A stretch of DNA of 10,207 bases from Bordetella parapertussis (GTDB taxonomy: Bacteria > Pseudomonadota > Gammaproteobacteria > Burkholderiales > Burkholderiaceae_C). The translations under genes were made by a program, and so were the position numbers. Location of the stretch: contig CAMDSU010000054.1 of assembly GCA_945907335.1 (NCBI GenBank), positions 1 through 10,207 on the forward strand, in the 5' to 3' direction. Numbering within the stretch: position 1 is the first letter of the stretch; every line of letters starts with the position of its first letter. Positions 1 to 7,795 of the stretch are shown here, piece after piece. The notes beneath the pieces were generated by a model. That model saw only the letters and a program-made list of their open reading frames with translations, was not told the DNA's origin and did no database searches.

Positions 1-221
1 GGAGCAAACGACTTGGCCCTTAATGCAGATTTTTTACGGCTTGAGACTGACTTGGCCTTAGCTTTGGATTTGGCTTTTGATTTAGCTTTGGAATTGGTTT
101 TTGGTTTGGCCGACTGTTTCTTGACCACATCCGACTGCACACGGGCAAAAGAAGTATTTGAAATACCCGCCAAACTCAAAGCCAAGGCAAAAACAACCAA
201 TGTAGAGCGAATATTTTTCAA
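1..221 (-). CDS. N-terminal part of an exported Lys/Ala-rich protein, possibly PBP7-type D-Ala-D-Ala endopeptidase (partial)
   Basis: Only the first 73 codons are inside the window; the gene continues past the left edge. With the TTG at 221 as start, the protein opens with a textbook signal peptide: MKNIRS, a hydrophobic core from about residue 7 to 20 (TLVVFALALSLAGI) and a likely cleavage after Ala26 (TSFA|RV). A strongly basic low-complexity stretch follows (about residues 34-70, with alternating KAKSKAK units). The TTG is chosen because AAGGGA lies 6 nt upstream and because it puts the signal peptide at the terminus. An in-frame ATG at 308 would add 29 residues with no signal-like character. 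Secreted Burkholderiales serine peptidases of the PBP7/D-alanyl-D-alanine endopeptidase type often have a signal peptide plus Lys/Ala-rich linker before the catalytic domain, so that is my best guess. The catalytic motifs are outside the window and the identity is unproven. It lies downstream of leuA on the same strand. Confidence 0.6.
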   Translation of the reverse strand, partial: MKNIRSTLVVFALALSLAGISNTSFARVQSDVVKKQSAKPKTNSKAKSKAKSKAKAKSVSSRKKSALRAKSFA

Positions 222-227
222 AAGGGT

Positions 228-233
228 TCCCTT
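228..233 (-). promoter_or_regulatory. Ribosome binding site supporting a TTG start
   Basis: AAGGGA on the minus strand sits 6 nt before the TTG at 221-219. The alternative ATG at 308-306 has only GAGAA directly abutting it, which is poor spacing. This site therefore favours the rarer TTG start. Confidence 0.45.
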
Positions 234-357
234 GTCTGGATTTGACAAACTGTCAGCAAGTGTAAGGCTATTTGAAAAATCTGGCAATATCAAAGACTTG
301 CATCTCATTTCTCAAGCAGTTAATTTCTCCATTAGTAACAAAATATTCATTTGCAAA

Positions 358-1896
358 TCACCCTTGGGCTGCGACTCTTTCCGCCTTGCTTTGCAATTTA
401 TTGAGCGCACTCAGATAGGCCTTGGCAGATGCCACCACAATGTCTGGGTCTGAGCCCACACCATTGACGATTCTGCCGTTGTTTTGGAGCCGAACCGTGA
501 CCTCACCTTGGCTTTCGGTAGATCCACTGATGGCATTGACGGAATACAACACCATTTCAGCGCCACTTTGTACATGTTTTTCTATCGCTTTGAGCGAAGC
601 GTCTACCGGACCGTTACCGGCAGATTCACAAAACACTTCTTTTCCAGAATGTGTGAACACAATGGCTGCATAGGGCTGCTCGCCTGTTTCGCTGCGCTGA
701 GAAAGCTTCACAAAACCAAATACGTCGTCTTCGTGTGAAACACTTTCTTCGCTGACCAAGGCCAGAATGTCTTCGTCAAAAATCTCACTCTTGCGGTCGG
801 CCAATTCCTTGAAGCGAGCAAATGCAGCATTCGTTTCAGCTTCGCTCTCAAGCTCCACACCCAAATCTTGCAAGCGCTGTTTGAAGGCATTTCTACCACT
901 CAATTTACCAAGCACAATTTTGTTAGCGCTCCAACCCACATCCTCGGCTCGCATGATTTCATAGGTGTCGCGCGCCTTCAACACACCATCTTGGTGAATG
1001 CCGGAAGCATGAGCAAATGCATTGGCTCCCACCACGGCCTTGTTGGGTTGCACCACAAAGCCAGTGGTCTGACTGACCATGCGGCTGGCCGCCAAAATAT
1101 GTTGTGTCTCGATGCCCAAAGTCAGACCGAAATAATCTTTGCGCGTTTTCACGGCCATGACAATTTCTTCTAAAGAACAGTTGCCCGCGCGCTCACCCAA
1201 TCCGTTGATGGTGCATTCCACCTGCCTGGCGCCGCCAATTTTCACGCCCGCCAGTGAATTGGCAACCGCCATGCCGAGATCGTTGTGGCAATGCACAGAC
1301 CAAATAGCTTTGTCAGAGTTTGGAACGCGCTCACGCAATGTTTTGATGAAGTTACCGTACAACTCTGGTACGGCATAACCCACTGTGTCCGGCACATTAA
1401 TGGTGGTTGCGCCTTCGTTGATGACAGCCTCAAGGATGCGACATAAAAAATCCATATCGCTGCGATAGCCATCTTCAGGGCTGAATTCAACATCGGCCAC
1501 CAAGTTACGCGCAAAACGCACAGATTGTTTGGCTTGCTCAAACACCTGATCCGGCGTCATTCGCAGTTTCTTTTCCATGTGCAAGGCCGATGTGGCAATG
1601 AAGGTATGTATGCGGGAGCGTTTAGCGCCTTTGAGGGCTTCGGCCGCTTTTGAAATATCTCTGTCGTTGGCGCGGGAAAGGGAGCAAACCGTTGATTCAG
1701 TGATGGCATTAGCGATGGCTTTGACCGCTTGAAAATCACCTTCCGAACTGGCTGCAAATCCTGCTTCGATGACATCTACGCGCAGTCTTTCCAACTGACG
1801 GGCGATACGCAATTTTTCATCGCGGGTCATGGACGCGCCGGGAGACTGCTCGCCATCGCGCAACGTGGTATCAAAAATAATCAATTTATCGGCCAT
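358..1896 (-). CDS. leuA: 2-isopropylmalate synthase
   Basis: Condenses acetyl-CoA with 2-oxoisovalerate to give 2-isopropylmalate, the first committed step of leucine synthesis, in the cytoplasm. The 512-residue protein has the HMGL-like TIM barrel at the N-terminus: [13 protein letters not shown] at residues 8-20 with the catalytic Arg13 and metal ligand Asp14, VHCHNDLG at 201-208 giving metal ligands His202 and His204, and the conserved GNCSLEE around Asn239. The HASGIHQDG segment (296-304) belongs to the linker region of true LeuA. Residues from about 391 to the end match the position of the LeuA allosteric dimer domain, so leucine feedback inhibition is expected. Two ATG codons stand in tandem; the second (1896) is chosen because AGGAG lies 7 nt before it and only 4 nt before the first (1899). 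Length is normal for the proteobacterial enzyme. It follows an apparent leucine attenuator and lies 3' of the ilv-psd-pssA genes. Confidence 0.97.
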   Translation of the reverse strand: MADKLIIFDTTLRDGEQSPGASMTRDEKLRIARQLERLRVDVIEAGFAASSEGDFQAVKAIANAITESTVCSLSRANDRDISKAAEALKGAKRSRIHTFIATSALHMEKKLRMTPDQVFEQAKQSVRFARNLVADVEFSPEDGYRSDMDFLCRILEAVINEGATTINVPDTVGYAVPELYGNFIKTLRERVPNSDKAIWSVHCHNDLGMAVANSLAGVKIGGARQVECTINGLGERAGNCSLEEIVMAVKTRKDYFGLTLGIETQHILAASRMVSQTTGFVVQPNKAVVGANAFAHASGIHQDGVLKARDTYEIMRAEDVGWSANKIVLGKLSGRNAFKQRLQDLGVELESEAETNAAFARFKELADRKSEIFDEDILALVSEESVSHEDDVFGFVKLSQRSETGEQPYAAIVFTHSGKEVFCESAGNGPVDASLKAIEKHVQSGAEMVLYSVNAISGSTESQGEVTVRLQNNGRIVNGVGSDPDIVVASAKAYLSALNKLQSKAERVAAQG

Positions 1897-1903
1897 CATT
1901 CAA

Positions 1904-1908
1904 CTCCT
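1904..1908 (-). promoter_or_regulatory. leuA ribosome binding site
   Basis: AGGAG precedes tandem ATG codons. Spacing is 4 nt to the first and 7 nt to the second, favouring initiation at the second ATG (MADKLIIF). Confidence 0.7.
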
Positions 1909-1941
1909 GAGTTTTCAATCACCGCTTGACCTGCATGGTGC

Positions 1942-1978
1942 CAAAACAAAAGGCCCGTTGCGGGTGCATACGGGCCTT
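1942..1978 (-). terminator. Intrinsic terminator, probably the attenuator terminator before leuA
   Basis: On the minus strand AAGGCCCGT and ACGGGCCTT form a perfect 9-bp stem (1978-1970 with 1958-1950) around an 11-nt loop, followed directly by TTGTTTTG. The final T of the tail region is 53 nt or less from the leuA start codon, so the element ends transcription before leuA rather than after a distant gene. It may also terminate the upstream ilv-psd-pssA transcript. The 5' arm can pair instead with CGGGCC in the preceding leader frame (2013-2008), which would break the terminator. Confidence 0.85.
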
Positions 1979-1997
1979 GGAAATAATCGCGCAAGCG

Positions 1998-2048
1998 TTA
2001 ACGACTGGGCCCGGGAAAGGCGTTGCGTAGTAGCTTGTTTAAATTCAT
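1998..2048 (-). CDS. Putative leucine leader peptide of leuA
   Basis: A 16-codon frame encodes MNLNKLLRNAFPGPSR and stops with TAA 19 nt before the terminator stem. A second ATG directly upstream (2051-2049) is in frame and would add one Met. The three leucine codons are TTA, CTA, CTA, kinds normally rare in Burkholderiales genes, which would make translation sensitive to charged tRNA-Leu. The sequence CGGGCC at codons 12-14 can pair with GGCCCG in the 5' arm of the following terminator. A ribosome paused at the CTA codons would leave that segment largely free, so the antiterminator could form and leuA would be transcribed. A ribosome reaching the stop codon would cover it, so the terminator would form. 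No clear Shine-Dalgarno sequence is visible. The role is inferred from arrangement; I did not recognise the peptide as a catalogued family. Confidence 0.6.
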   Translation of the reverse strand: MNLNKLLRNAFPGPSR

Positions 2049-2080
2049 CATTTGGCGAATGTAGCATAAATCATTTGGCG
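2047..2080 (-). repeat. 11-bp direct repeat in the leuA leader promoter region
   Basis: ATCATTTGGCG (plus strand) occurs exactly at 2047-2057 and 2070-2080, a period of 23 bp. On the minus strand this reads CGCCAAATGAT. Between the copies is TATGCT (2068-2063), a possible -10 element; the second copy abuts the leader-peptide start codons. It could be a tandem operator for a regulator of leuA or of the 3' end of the ilv operon. No matching -35 was found. Confidence 0.4.
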
Positions 2081-2092
2081 TGATTTACGCTC

Positions 2093-2896
2093 TCAATGAA
2101 GGCCTTTCTCGTCTGGCTCATCGGTGGAAGTACTGATCACACTGGTTGGTAAGCCCTTGGTACGTCGCCATGCATAAACCACGTAGCCACTGAGTGCATA
2201 GGCCAGAAACAATCCAAACAAGACAATAGGCGGGTGCACATTGATAACTGCAATGACCAGCGCAATAGAAACAATGACCGCGAACGGCACACTTTTACGC
2301 ATCTGAAAATCTTTGAAGCTATAGAAGGGCACATTGCTAACCATGGTCAGGCCCGCATACAAACAAAAAACAAAACATACCCAAGCCACATCTGATCTGG
2401 CGATTTCTAAAACTGTGATCAGCCAAACAAATCCCATGACAAAGGCAGCTGCTGCCGGGGAAGGCATGCCCTGAAAAAACCGTTTATCCACCACAGAGGT
2501 ATTGACATTGAACCTGGCCAAACGCAGGGCGGCACAGGCGCAATAGACAAATGCAGCAAACCAACCCCAACGACCTAAGTCTTTAAGCACCCATTCATAG
2601 GTGATAAGGGCGGGGGCTGCACCAAAGGACACCATGTCTGCCAATGAGTCCATCTGCGCGCCGAATTCAGTTTGGGTATTGGTCATGCGCGCAACCCTGC
2701 CGTCCAAACTGTCAAGCACCATAGCGGCAAACACCCCAATCGCAGCAGACTCGTACTGGTTATTCATGGCCATCACAATGGCATAGAAACCACCGAATAG
2801 CGCAGCCAGCGTGAATAAATTTGGCAGGACATAAATGCCCTTTCGCATGCGACTGGGCGCTTCTTCAGTATGTTCAACAGGGTCTGTGGGTCTCAT
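2093..2896 (-). CDS. pssA: CDP-diacylglycerol--serine O-phosphatidyltransferase
   Basis: Transfers phosphatidyl from CDP-diacylglycerol to serine, making phosphatidylserine in the inner membrane; Psd then decarboxylates it to phosphatidylethanolamine. The CDP-alcohol phosphatidyltransferase signature is intact: Asp62-x2-Asp65-Gly66-x2-Ala69-Arg70, eight residues, Gly79-x3-Asp83-x3-Asp87. The four aspartates bind the metals and act in catalysis. Several hydrophobic segments (roughly residues 22-44, 50-61, 88-104, 111-128, 146-164, 168-186, 203-220, 224-242) make it a polytopic membrane protein, unlike the peripheral phospholipase-D-like PssA of E. coli; this is the 'type II' (Bacillus/yeast-like) enzyme. 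The 267-residue length suits the family. The start lies 3 nt after the psd stop, implying translational coupling with the gene whose product uses its product. The gene name is the usual one for this family in beta-proteobacteria. Confidence 0.94.
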   Translation of the reverse strand: MRPTDPVEHTEEAPSRMRKGIYVLPNLFTLAALFGGFYAIVMAMNNQYESAAIGVFAAMVLDSLDGRVARMTNTQTEFGAQMDSLADMVSFGAAPALITYEWVLKDLGRWGWFAAFVYCACAALRLARFNVNTSVVDKRFFQGMPSPAAAAFVMGFVWLITVLEIARSDVAWVCFVFCLYAGLTMVSNVPFYSFKDFQMRKSVPFAVIVSIALVIAVINVHPPIVLFGLFLAYALSGYVVYAWRRTKGLPTSVISTSTDEPDEKGLH

Positions 2897-2899
2897 AGA

Positions 2900-3546
2900 T
2901 CAGAGTGTTGCCAAAACTGTGGTGGTGGCAGACACGACATCGCCGGGAGCCACACAAGGAACAGCAGACAAGGGCAAATACACATCTACCCGTGACCCGA
3001 AACGGATAAACCCATAACGTTGGCCTTTATCTAACGCATCACCGGGGTGAACATAACAAAGAATACGCCGTGCAATCAGGCCTGCGACTTGAACCAATGT
3101 GACGACTTGATTTTGTCCATCCACATTGGTGTCGATGATGACAGCGTTGCGCTCGTTTTCGGTAGATGCCTTGTCCAAATCAGCATTGACAAATAGACCA
3201 GGAAAGTAATGCACAGCTCTGACACGGCCTGTGACACTGGCGCGGTTACTGTGGACATTGAACACGTTCATGAATACGCTGATCAGCAAGGCATCACGAT
3301 CAGCATATGGATCTCTGACCTTTTCAATTTTGACAATGCGTCCATCTGCGGGAGAAAGCACGGCATTGGCTTGTTGCGGGATTGCTCTTGGTGGATCACG
3401 AAAAAACTGAATGACAAACACCAAAATGACATAGGCTGGCAGGGCTGCTTTCCAGCCCCACAGCCATGTCACCACCAAGGAAAGCAATGCAGCCAGTCCG
3501 ATAAAGGGCCAACCTTCTCTTGCCAAAATGGGATGCGGGTAATTCA

Positions 3547-3547
<1 letters not shown>
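2900..3547 (-). CDS. psd: Phosphatidylserine decarboxylase proenzyme (short, PSD-A type)
   Basis: Converts phosphatidylserine to phosphatidylethanolamine with loss of CO2 at the cytoplasmic membrane. At 215 residues it is the short PSD class rather than the longer E. coli form. The N-terminus has two hydrophobic segments (about residues 14-30 and 35-48) that anchor it. Conserved blocks are SPADGR at 65-70 and [12 protein letters not shown] at 91-102. The self-cleavage site is FGSR at 183-186: cleavage between Gly184 and Ser185 turns the serine into the pyruvoyl cofactor of the small alpha chain. The start codon overlaps the ilvC stop by one base (TGATG), and pssA begins 3 nt after its stop. 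Psd and PssA thus appear to be made from the branched-chain amino-acid transcript, in the order psd then pssA, the reverse of the reaction order. Confidence 0.95.
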
Positions 3548-4590
<1,043 letters not shown>

Positions 4591-5082
4591 TTATACCCGC
4601 AACACGCGTTCACCGCGGCCAATACCGCTGGCGCCGGTGCGCACTGTTTCTAAAATAGCGGTGCGTTCAATGGCCTCTAGGAATGCATCGTTTTTGGACA
4701 CGTCACCCGTCAATTCAATGGTGTAACTTTTATCGGTCACATCGATGATGCGGCCTCTGAAAATATCCGCCATGCGTTTCATCTCCTCGCGCTCTTTGCC
4801 AACCGCGCGCACTTTGACCATCATCAATTCGCGCTCGGTGTAAGCACCTTCGGTCAAATCAACCACTTTGACCACTTCAATCAATCGGTTCAAGTGTTTG
4901 GTGATCTGCTCAATGACATCGTCCGAGCCTGAAGTCTGCAAAGTCATACGCGACAAACTTGGGTCTTCGGTAGGGGCCACAGTCAATGATTCGATGTTGT
5001 AGCCGCGCGCGGAGAACAAACCAACCACCCGGGATAAAGCACCGGGTTCGTTTTCTAACAATACTGCAATGATGTGTTTCAT
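4591..5082 (-). CDS. ilvH: Acetolactate synthase, small regulatory subunit
   Basis: Regulatory subunit of acetohydroxyacid synthase; it activates IlvB and confers valine feedback inhibition. The 163-residue protein has an N-terminal ACT domain (about residues 2-77) with the ligand-site residues Asn11, Gly14 and Asn29 present in ENEPGAL and GYNIES, positions tied to valine binding in E. coli IlvH. The C-terminal half (about 80-160) is the second ACT-like domain of the ALS small-subunit family. Retention of the valine-site residues predicts that the enzyme is valine-sensitive; this is inference. AGGAG lies 10 nt before the ATG. The gene is separated from ilvB by 92 nt containing a strong hairpin, and from ilvC by 27 nt. 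Confidence 0.97.
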   Translation of the reverse strand: MKHIIAVLLENEPGALSRVVGLFSARGYNIESLTVAPTEDPSLSRMTLQTSGSDDVIEQITKHLNRLIEVVKVVDLTEGAYTERELMMVKVRAVGKEREEMKRMADIFRGRIIDVTDKSYTIELTGDVSKNDAFLEAIERTAILETVRTGASGIGRGERVLRV

Positions 5083-5113
5083 ATAAGGGGGACTCCTCTT
5101 TTCGCCGCCCTCC

Positions 5114-5135
5114 CCTGTCGGCGGTAACCGACAGG
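5114..5135 (-). other. Hairpin in the ilvB-ilvH intergenic region
   Basis: CCTGTCGG and CCGACAGG form a perfect 8-bp stem around a 6-nt loop. Flanking CCGCC and GGCGG tracts could extend the structure after an interior loop. No T-run follows on either strand, so it is unlikely to be an intrinsic terminator. Its position between two subunit genes of one enzyme suggests an RNA-processing or stability element that sets the IlvB:IlvH ratio, or a small repetitive palindromic element. Confidence 0.6.
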
Positions 5136-5174
5136 CTTGGCGGGCAATAGATTCATCAAAAAGTTAAATTTACA

Positions 5175-6956
5175 TTAAAGGTCTTCGCTACCAAGAAGCA
5201 TTTCTGTGATGCCTTTCCCGGCCTGCACCATGGGAAAAACATTTTCAGTTTGGTCGGTTCGGAAGTCCATGAAAACGGTTCGGTCTTTGAGTTTGCGTGC
5301 CTCGCGCAGTGCGGGCTCAACATCCTCTGGGCGCTCGATCAACATGCCCACATGTCCGTAGGCTTCTGCCAACTTCACAAAATCAGGCAAGGCATCCATA
5401 TAACTGTGGCTGTATCTTCCTGAATATTCAATTTCCTGCCATTGGCGAACCATGCCCAAATATCGATTATTCAAAGAAAGAATTTTGATGGGCGTGTTGT
5501 ATTGCAGGCAAGTTGATAACTCTTGGATACACATTTGCACCGAACCTTCACCAGTGACGCAATAGACCTCGCTGTCTGGCTTGGCCAATTTGATGCCCAT
5601 GGCATAGGGAATGCCCACACCCATGGTTCCTAAACCACCTGAATTGATCCAACGACGTGGCTGGTCGAATCGGTAGTACTGCGCCGCCCACATTTGGTGT
5701 TGACCCACATCAGAAGTGACATAAGCATCCACATCTTTGGTCATATTCCAAAGCGTTTCAATGACTTTTTGCGGCTTTATGACTTGGGTGTTTGCTCTGT
5801 CGTACTTCAGGCAATCGCGCGAGCGCCAAGCTTCTATGGTTTCCCACCAAGCCGCCAGAGATTTAGGGTCTGGCTTGGTCGGTGTTTCATTCAACATACC
5901 GATCATTTCAGTCAATACATCTTTGACATCTCCCACGATAGGAATATCAACCTTAACTCGTTTGGAAATGCTGGAAGGATCGATATCTATGTGAATAATC
6001 TTGCGTTCATTTTGAGCAAAGTGCTTGGGGTTGCCAATAACGCGGTCATCGAAACGTGCGCCGACTGCCAACAGCACATCACAGTTTTGCATGGCGTTAT
6101 TGGCTTCCACCGTGCCGTGCATACCCAACATACCCAAAAATTTGCGGTCACTGGCGGGGTAAGCACCCAAACCCATCAAGGTATTGGTGCAAGGGAAACC
6201 CAGCATGTCGACCAATGCACGCAATTCACCAGATGCTTCACTCATCAACACACCGCCACCTGTATAAATGAACGGGCGTTTAGCCGCCAACAACAGTTGC
6301 AATGCTTTGCGAATTTGGCCGGAATGGCCCTTGCGCACCGGGTTGTAAGAACGCATCTCTACAGTTGCTGGGTATCCTGTGTAACTGGTTCTCTTGAAAG
6401 AGACGTCTTTAGGAATATCAACAACCACAGGACCAGGGCGGCCGCTACGGGCAATGTGAAAAGCTTTTTTCAGAATGTCGACCATGTCGCGCACATCCTT
6501 GACCAGGAAATTGTGCTTGACGATGGGGCGCGTGATGCCAACGGTGTCACATTCTTGAAATGCATCTAAGCCAATGGCGTGAGTTGGAACCTGGCCGGTG
6601 ATGATGACCATGGGGATGCTGTCCATGTAAGCAGTAGCAATGCCTGTGACAGCGTTGGTCACACCAGGGCCGGAAGTCACCAGTGCAACACCGACATCAC
6701 CGGTTGCTCGGGCGTAGCCATCGGCTGCATGCACTGCAGCTTGTTCGTGCCTTACAAGCACGTGCTGAATAGTTTCTTGCTTATAGAGCGCATCGTAAAT
6801 ATGCAGAACAGCACCACCGGGGTAGCCCCATACATATTTAACGTTTTCTGCTTGGAGTGCTTTGACCAGAATGTCTGATCCGTTTATTTCAATAGCTGTT
6901 GAATTTTTTTCAGCTGCAACAGCGGCAGACTGCAGCTCTGCTTTAGAGATTTCCAT
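5175..6956 (-). CDS. ilvB: Acetolactate synthase, large catalytic subunit
   Basis: ThDP-dependent enzyme joining pyruvate to pyruvate or 2-oxobutyrate, the shared first step of valine, leucine and isoleucine synthesis. The 593 residues show the three-domain layout of the family. The N-terminal PYR domain contains the catalytic Glu71 ([15 protein letters not shown]). The middle FAD-type domain includes GARFDDRV (299-306) and HIDIDPSSI. The C-terminal ThDP domain has the metal/diphosphate motif starting at Gly469-Glu470-Gly471-Ser472 and ending at Asn496-Asn497. The motif has Glu where most ThDP enzymes have Asp (GDGS); from memory this variant is common in beta-proteobacterial IlvB. AAGG lies about 9 nt before the ATG. 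It is the first gene of the ilvB-ilvH-ilvC-psd-pssA(-leuA) unit, and 272 nt separate it from the divergent sigma-factor gene. A biosynthetic role is favoured over a catabolic AlsS because ilvH and ilvC follow. Confidence 0.98.
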   Translation of the reverse strand: MEISKAELQSAAVAAEKNSTAIEINGSDILVKALQAENVKYVWGYPGGAVLHIYDALYKQETIQHVLVRHEQAAVHAADGYARATGDVGVALVTSGPGVTNAVTGIATAYMDSIPMVIITGQVPTHAIGLDAFQECDTVGITRPIVKHNFLVKDVRDMVDILKKAFHIARSGRPGPVVVDIPKDVSFKRTSYTGYPATVEMRSYNPVRKGHSGQIRKALQLLLAAKRPFIYTGGGVLMSEASGELRALVDMLGFPCTNTLMGLGAYPASDRKFLGMLGMHGTVEANNAMQNCDVLLAVGARFDDRVIGNPKHFAQNERKIIHIDIDPSSISKRVKVDIPIVGDVKDVLTEMIGMLNETPTKPDPKSLAAWWETIEAWRSRDCLKYDRANTQVIKPQKVIETLWNMTKDVDAYVTSDVGQHQMWAAQYYRFDQPRRWINSGGLGTMGVGIPYAMGIKLAKPDSEVYCVTGEGSVQMCIQELSTCLQYNTPIKILSLNNRYLGMVRQWQEIEYSGRYSHSYMDALPDFVKLAEAYGHVGMLIERPEDVEPALREARKLKDRTVFMDFRTDQTENVFPMVQAGKGITEMLLGSEDL

Positions 6957-7008
6957 GGTGTAAAACCTTTGTGAATTTCGTAGACGAAAAACCCAGGGTG
7001 CCTTTTTG

Positions 7009-7068
7009 CTACTTCTTTTGAAAGCGCATCAAGACTTTGGAAACCAGGCCATAAGCGATTAACACCAA
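7009..7068 (-). other. Possible small leader ORF rich in branched-chain residues upstream of ilvB
   Basis: A 20-codon frame starting at TTG (with GTG as the next codon) would encode [19 protein letters not shown]. Seven of the 18 residues after the start are Val, Leu or Ile, and AAGGA lies 7 nt before the TTG. It ends 52 nt before the ilvB start. I found no intrinsic terminator between it and ilvB, so a classical attenuator is not supported. If real it might act through translational coupling or Rho. The TTG start and small size make it uncertain. Confidence 0.25.
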
Positions 7069-7099
7069 GCCCAGATCCTTTTCTTGGGAACAACCGTTA

Positions 7100-7108
7100 A
7101 TTATGACA
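7100..7108 (-). promoter_or_regulatory. Candidate extended -10 promoter element for ilvB
   Basis: TGTCATAAT on the minus strand matches the extended -10 form TGnTATAAT with one mismatch. No good -35 is visible at 16-18 nt; the spacer contains a run of nine A residues. It would place the transcript start near 7093, with a leader of about 135 nt before ilvB. Confidence 0.4.
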
Positions 7109-7134
7109 TTTTTTTTTCATGTTTTCGCTGTCAT

Positions 7135-7162
7135 TTGATCAAGCTTCGCGCGATGACATAAT
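7135..7162 (+). promoter_or_regulatory. Candidate sigma-70 promoter for the sigma-factor operon
   Basis: TTGATC (7135-7140) and CATAAT (7157-7162) are separated by 16 nt, giving 4/6 and 5/6 matches to the -35 and -10 consensus. Transcription would start near 7169, leaving about 60 nt of 5' UTR that contains a 17-bp palindrome. Confidence 0.5.
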
Positions 7163-7189
7163 CGATAAGCAACTAGGTAAATCATTTTC

Positions 7190-7206
7190 ACGCAATGTCA
7201 TTGCGT
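7190..7206. promoter_or_regulatory. 17-bp perfect palindrome, candidate operator
   Basis: ACGCAATG-T-CATTGCGT has 8-bp arms round a single central base, so it is better suited to a dimeric DNA-binding protein than to an RNA hairpin. It lies between the candidate promoter and the TTG start of the sigma-factor gene and contains one of four local ATGACA/TGTCAT hexamers. Confidence 0.5.
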
Positions 7207-7228
7207 AAACACTTCAACAAGTACGCTC

Positions 7229-7795
7229 TTGGCCTCCGACAAAGAACTTTCTGATTTTCTTGCAAGCGTTGAAAAGCGCGCTTATAAGCGGTCGCTCTAC
7301 CATGTCAGAAATGAAGAAGCGGCGCTGGATATCGTTCAAGACAGCATGATGAAGTTGGTCGAGCATTACGCCGCAAAGCCTGCCCAAGAATTGCCGATGC
7401 TTTTCCAACGTATTTTGTCCAACACCACGCTCGACTGGTTTCGCAGACAAAAAACCAGGAATGCCTTGTTCAGCAATTACAACGATTTCGGTCATGAGGG
7501 TGAACCAGAAAGTACCGATTTTTTAGAAATCTTAGGTTCAGATGGGGTCAATCCTGTCACTGAAAGTGCCCAAGACCTGTTTTCCCGTACTGAAACAGTT
7601 CGAGAAATAGAATCGGCCATACAAGATTTGCCGGGGCGTCAACGAGAAGCCTTTCTTCTGCGTTATTGGGAGGAACTGGACGTGGCAGAAACTGCCGCCG
7701 CCATGGGATGCTCTGAAGGCAGTGTTAAAACACACTGCTCGCGAGCCATTCAGGCTTTAAACAAAGCTTTGATTGCCAAAGGATTTAAACCATGA
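7229..7795 (+). CDS. ECF-type RNA polymerase sigma factor
   Basis: A sigma-70-family factor of 188 residues with regions 2 and 4 only, as in ECF sigmas. Region 2 spans about residues 10-78: AALDIVQDSMMKLVEHY is the core-binding helix and FQRILSNTTLDWFRRQ the -10-recognition part. Region 4 spans about 125-182, with DLPGRQREAFLLRYWEEL followed by the helix-turn-helix VAETAAAMGCSEGSVKTHCSRA. A 45-residue linker rich in acidic residues joins them. The start is TTG; no ATG or GTG occurs in frame before it back to the stop at 7178, and the next ATG (codon 40) would cut region 2. No clear Shine-Dalgarno sequence precedes it. The stop overlaps the next start as ATGA, implying translational coupling with the membrane protein that I infer is its anti-sigma factor. 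Target promoters are unknown. Confidence 0.92.
   Translation: MASDKELSDFLASVEKRAYKRSLYHVRNEEAALDIVQDSMMKLVEHYAAKPAQELPMLFQRILSNTTLDWFRRQKTRNALFSNYNDFGHEGEPESTDFLEILGSDGVNPVTESAQDLFSRTETVREIESAIQDLPGRQREAFLLRYWEELDVAETAAAMGCSEGSVKTHCSRAIQALNKALIAKGFKP

Noticed and set aside
13..453. A 146-codon plus-strand frame at the left end with repeated Leu-Ala-Leu-Asp units
   Set aside because: The repetitive part is the antisense of the Lys/Ala/Ser stretch of the minus-strand exported protein, and its 3' part runs into leuA. It has no family features.
2008..2015. CCCGGG/GGGCCC self-palindromes in the leuA leader read as a separate operator
   Set aside because: They are explained as leader codons and as the antiterminator segment; the palindromes are too short to claim a protein site.
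5694..6569. A 291-codon open frame on the plus strand inside ilvB
   Set aside because: It lies fully antisense to a gene with intact family motifs. Its composition (many His, Thr and Gln) reflects the reverse frame of ilvB and no domain is recognisable.
6884..7093. A TTG-started 69-codon minus-strand frame overlapping the ilvB start
   Set aside because: It overlaps 73 nt of ilvB in another frame and has no SD at its start. The shorter frame at 7009-7068 explains the leader better.
7195..7254. A 19-residue plus-strand frame MSLRKHFNKYALGLRQRTF overlapping the sigma-factor start
   Set aside because: No Shine-Dalgarno sequence, and its start codon lies inside the 17-bp palindrome; the open frame is short enough to be chance.
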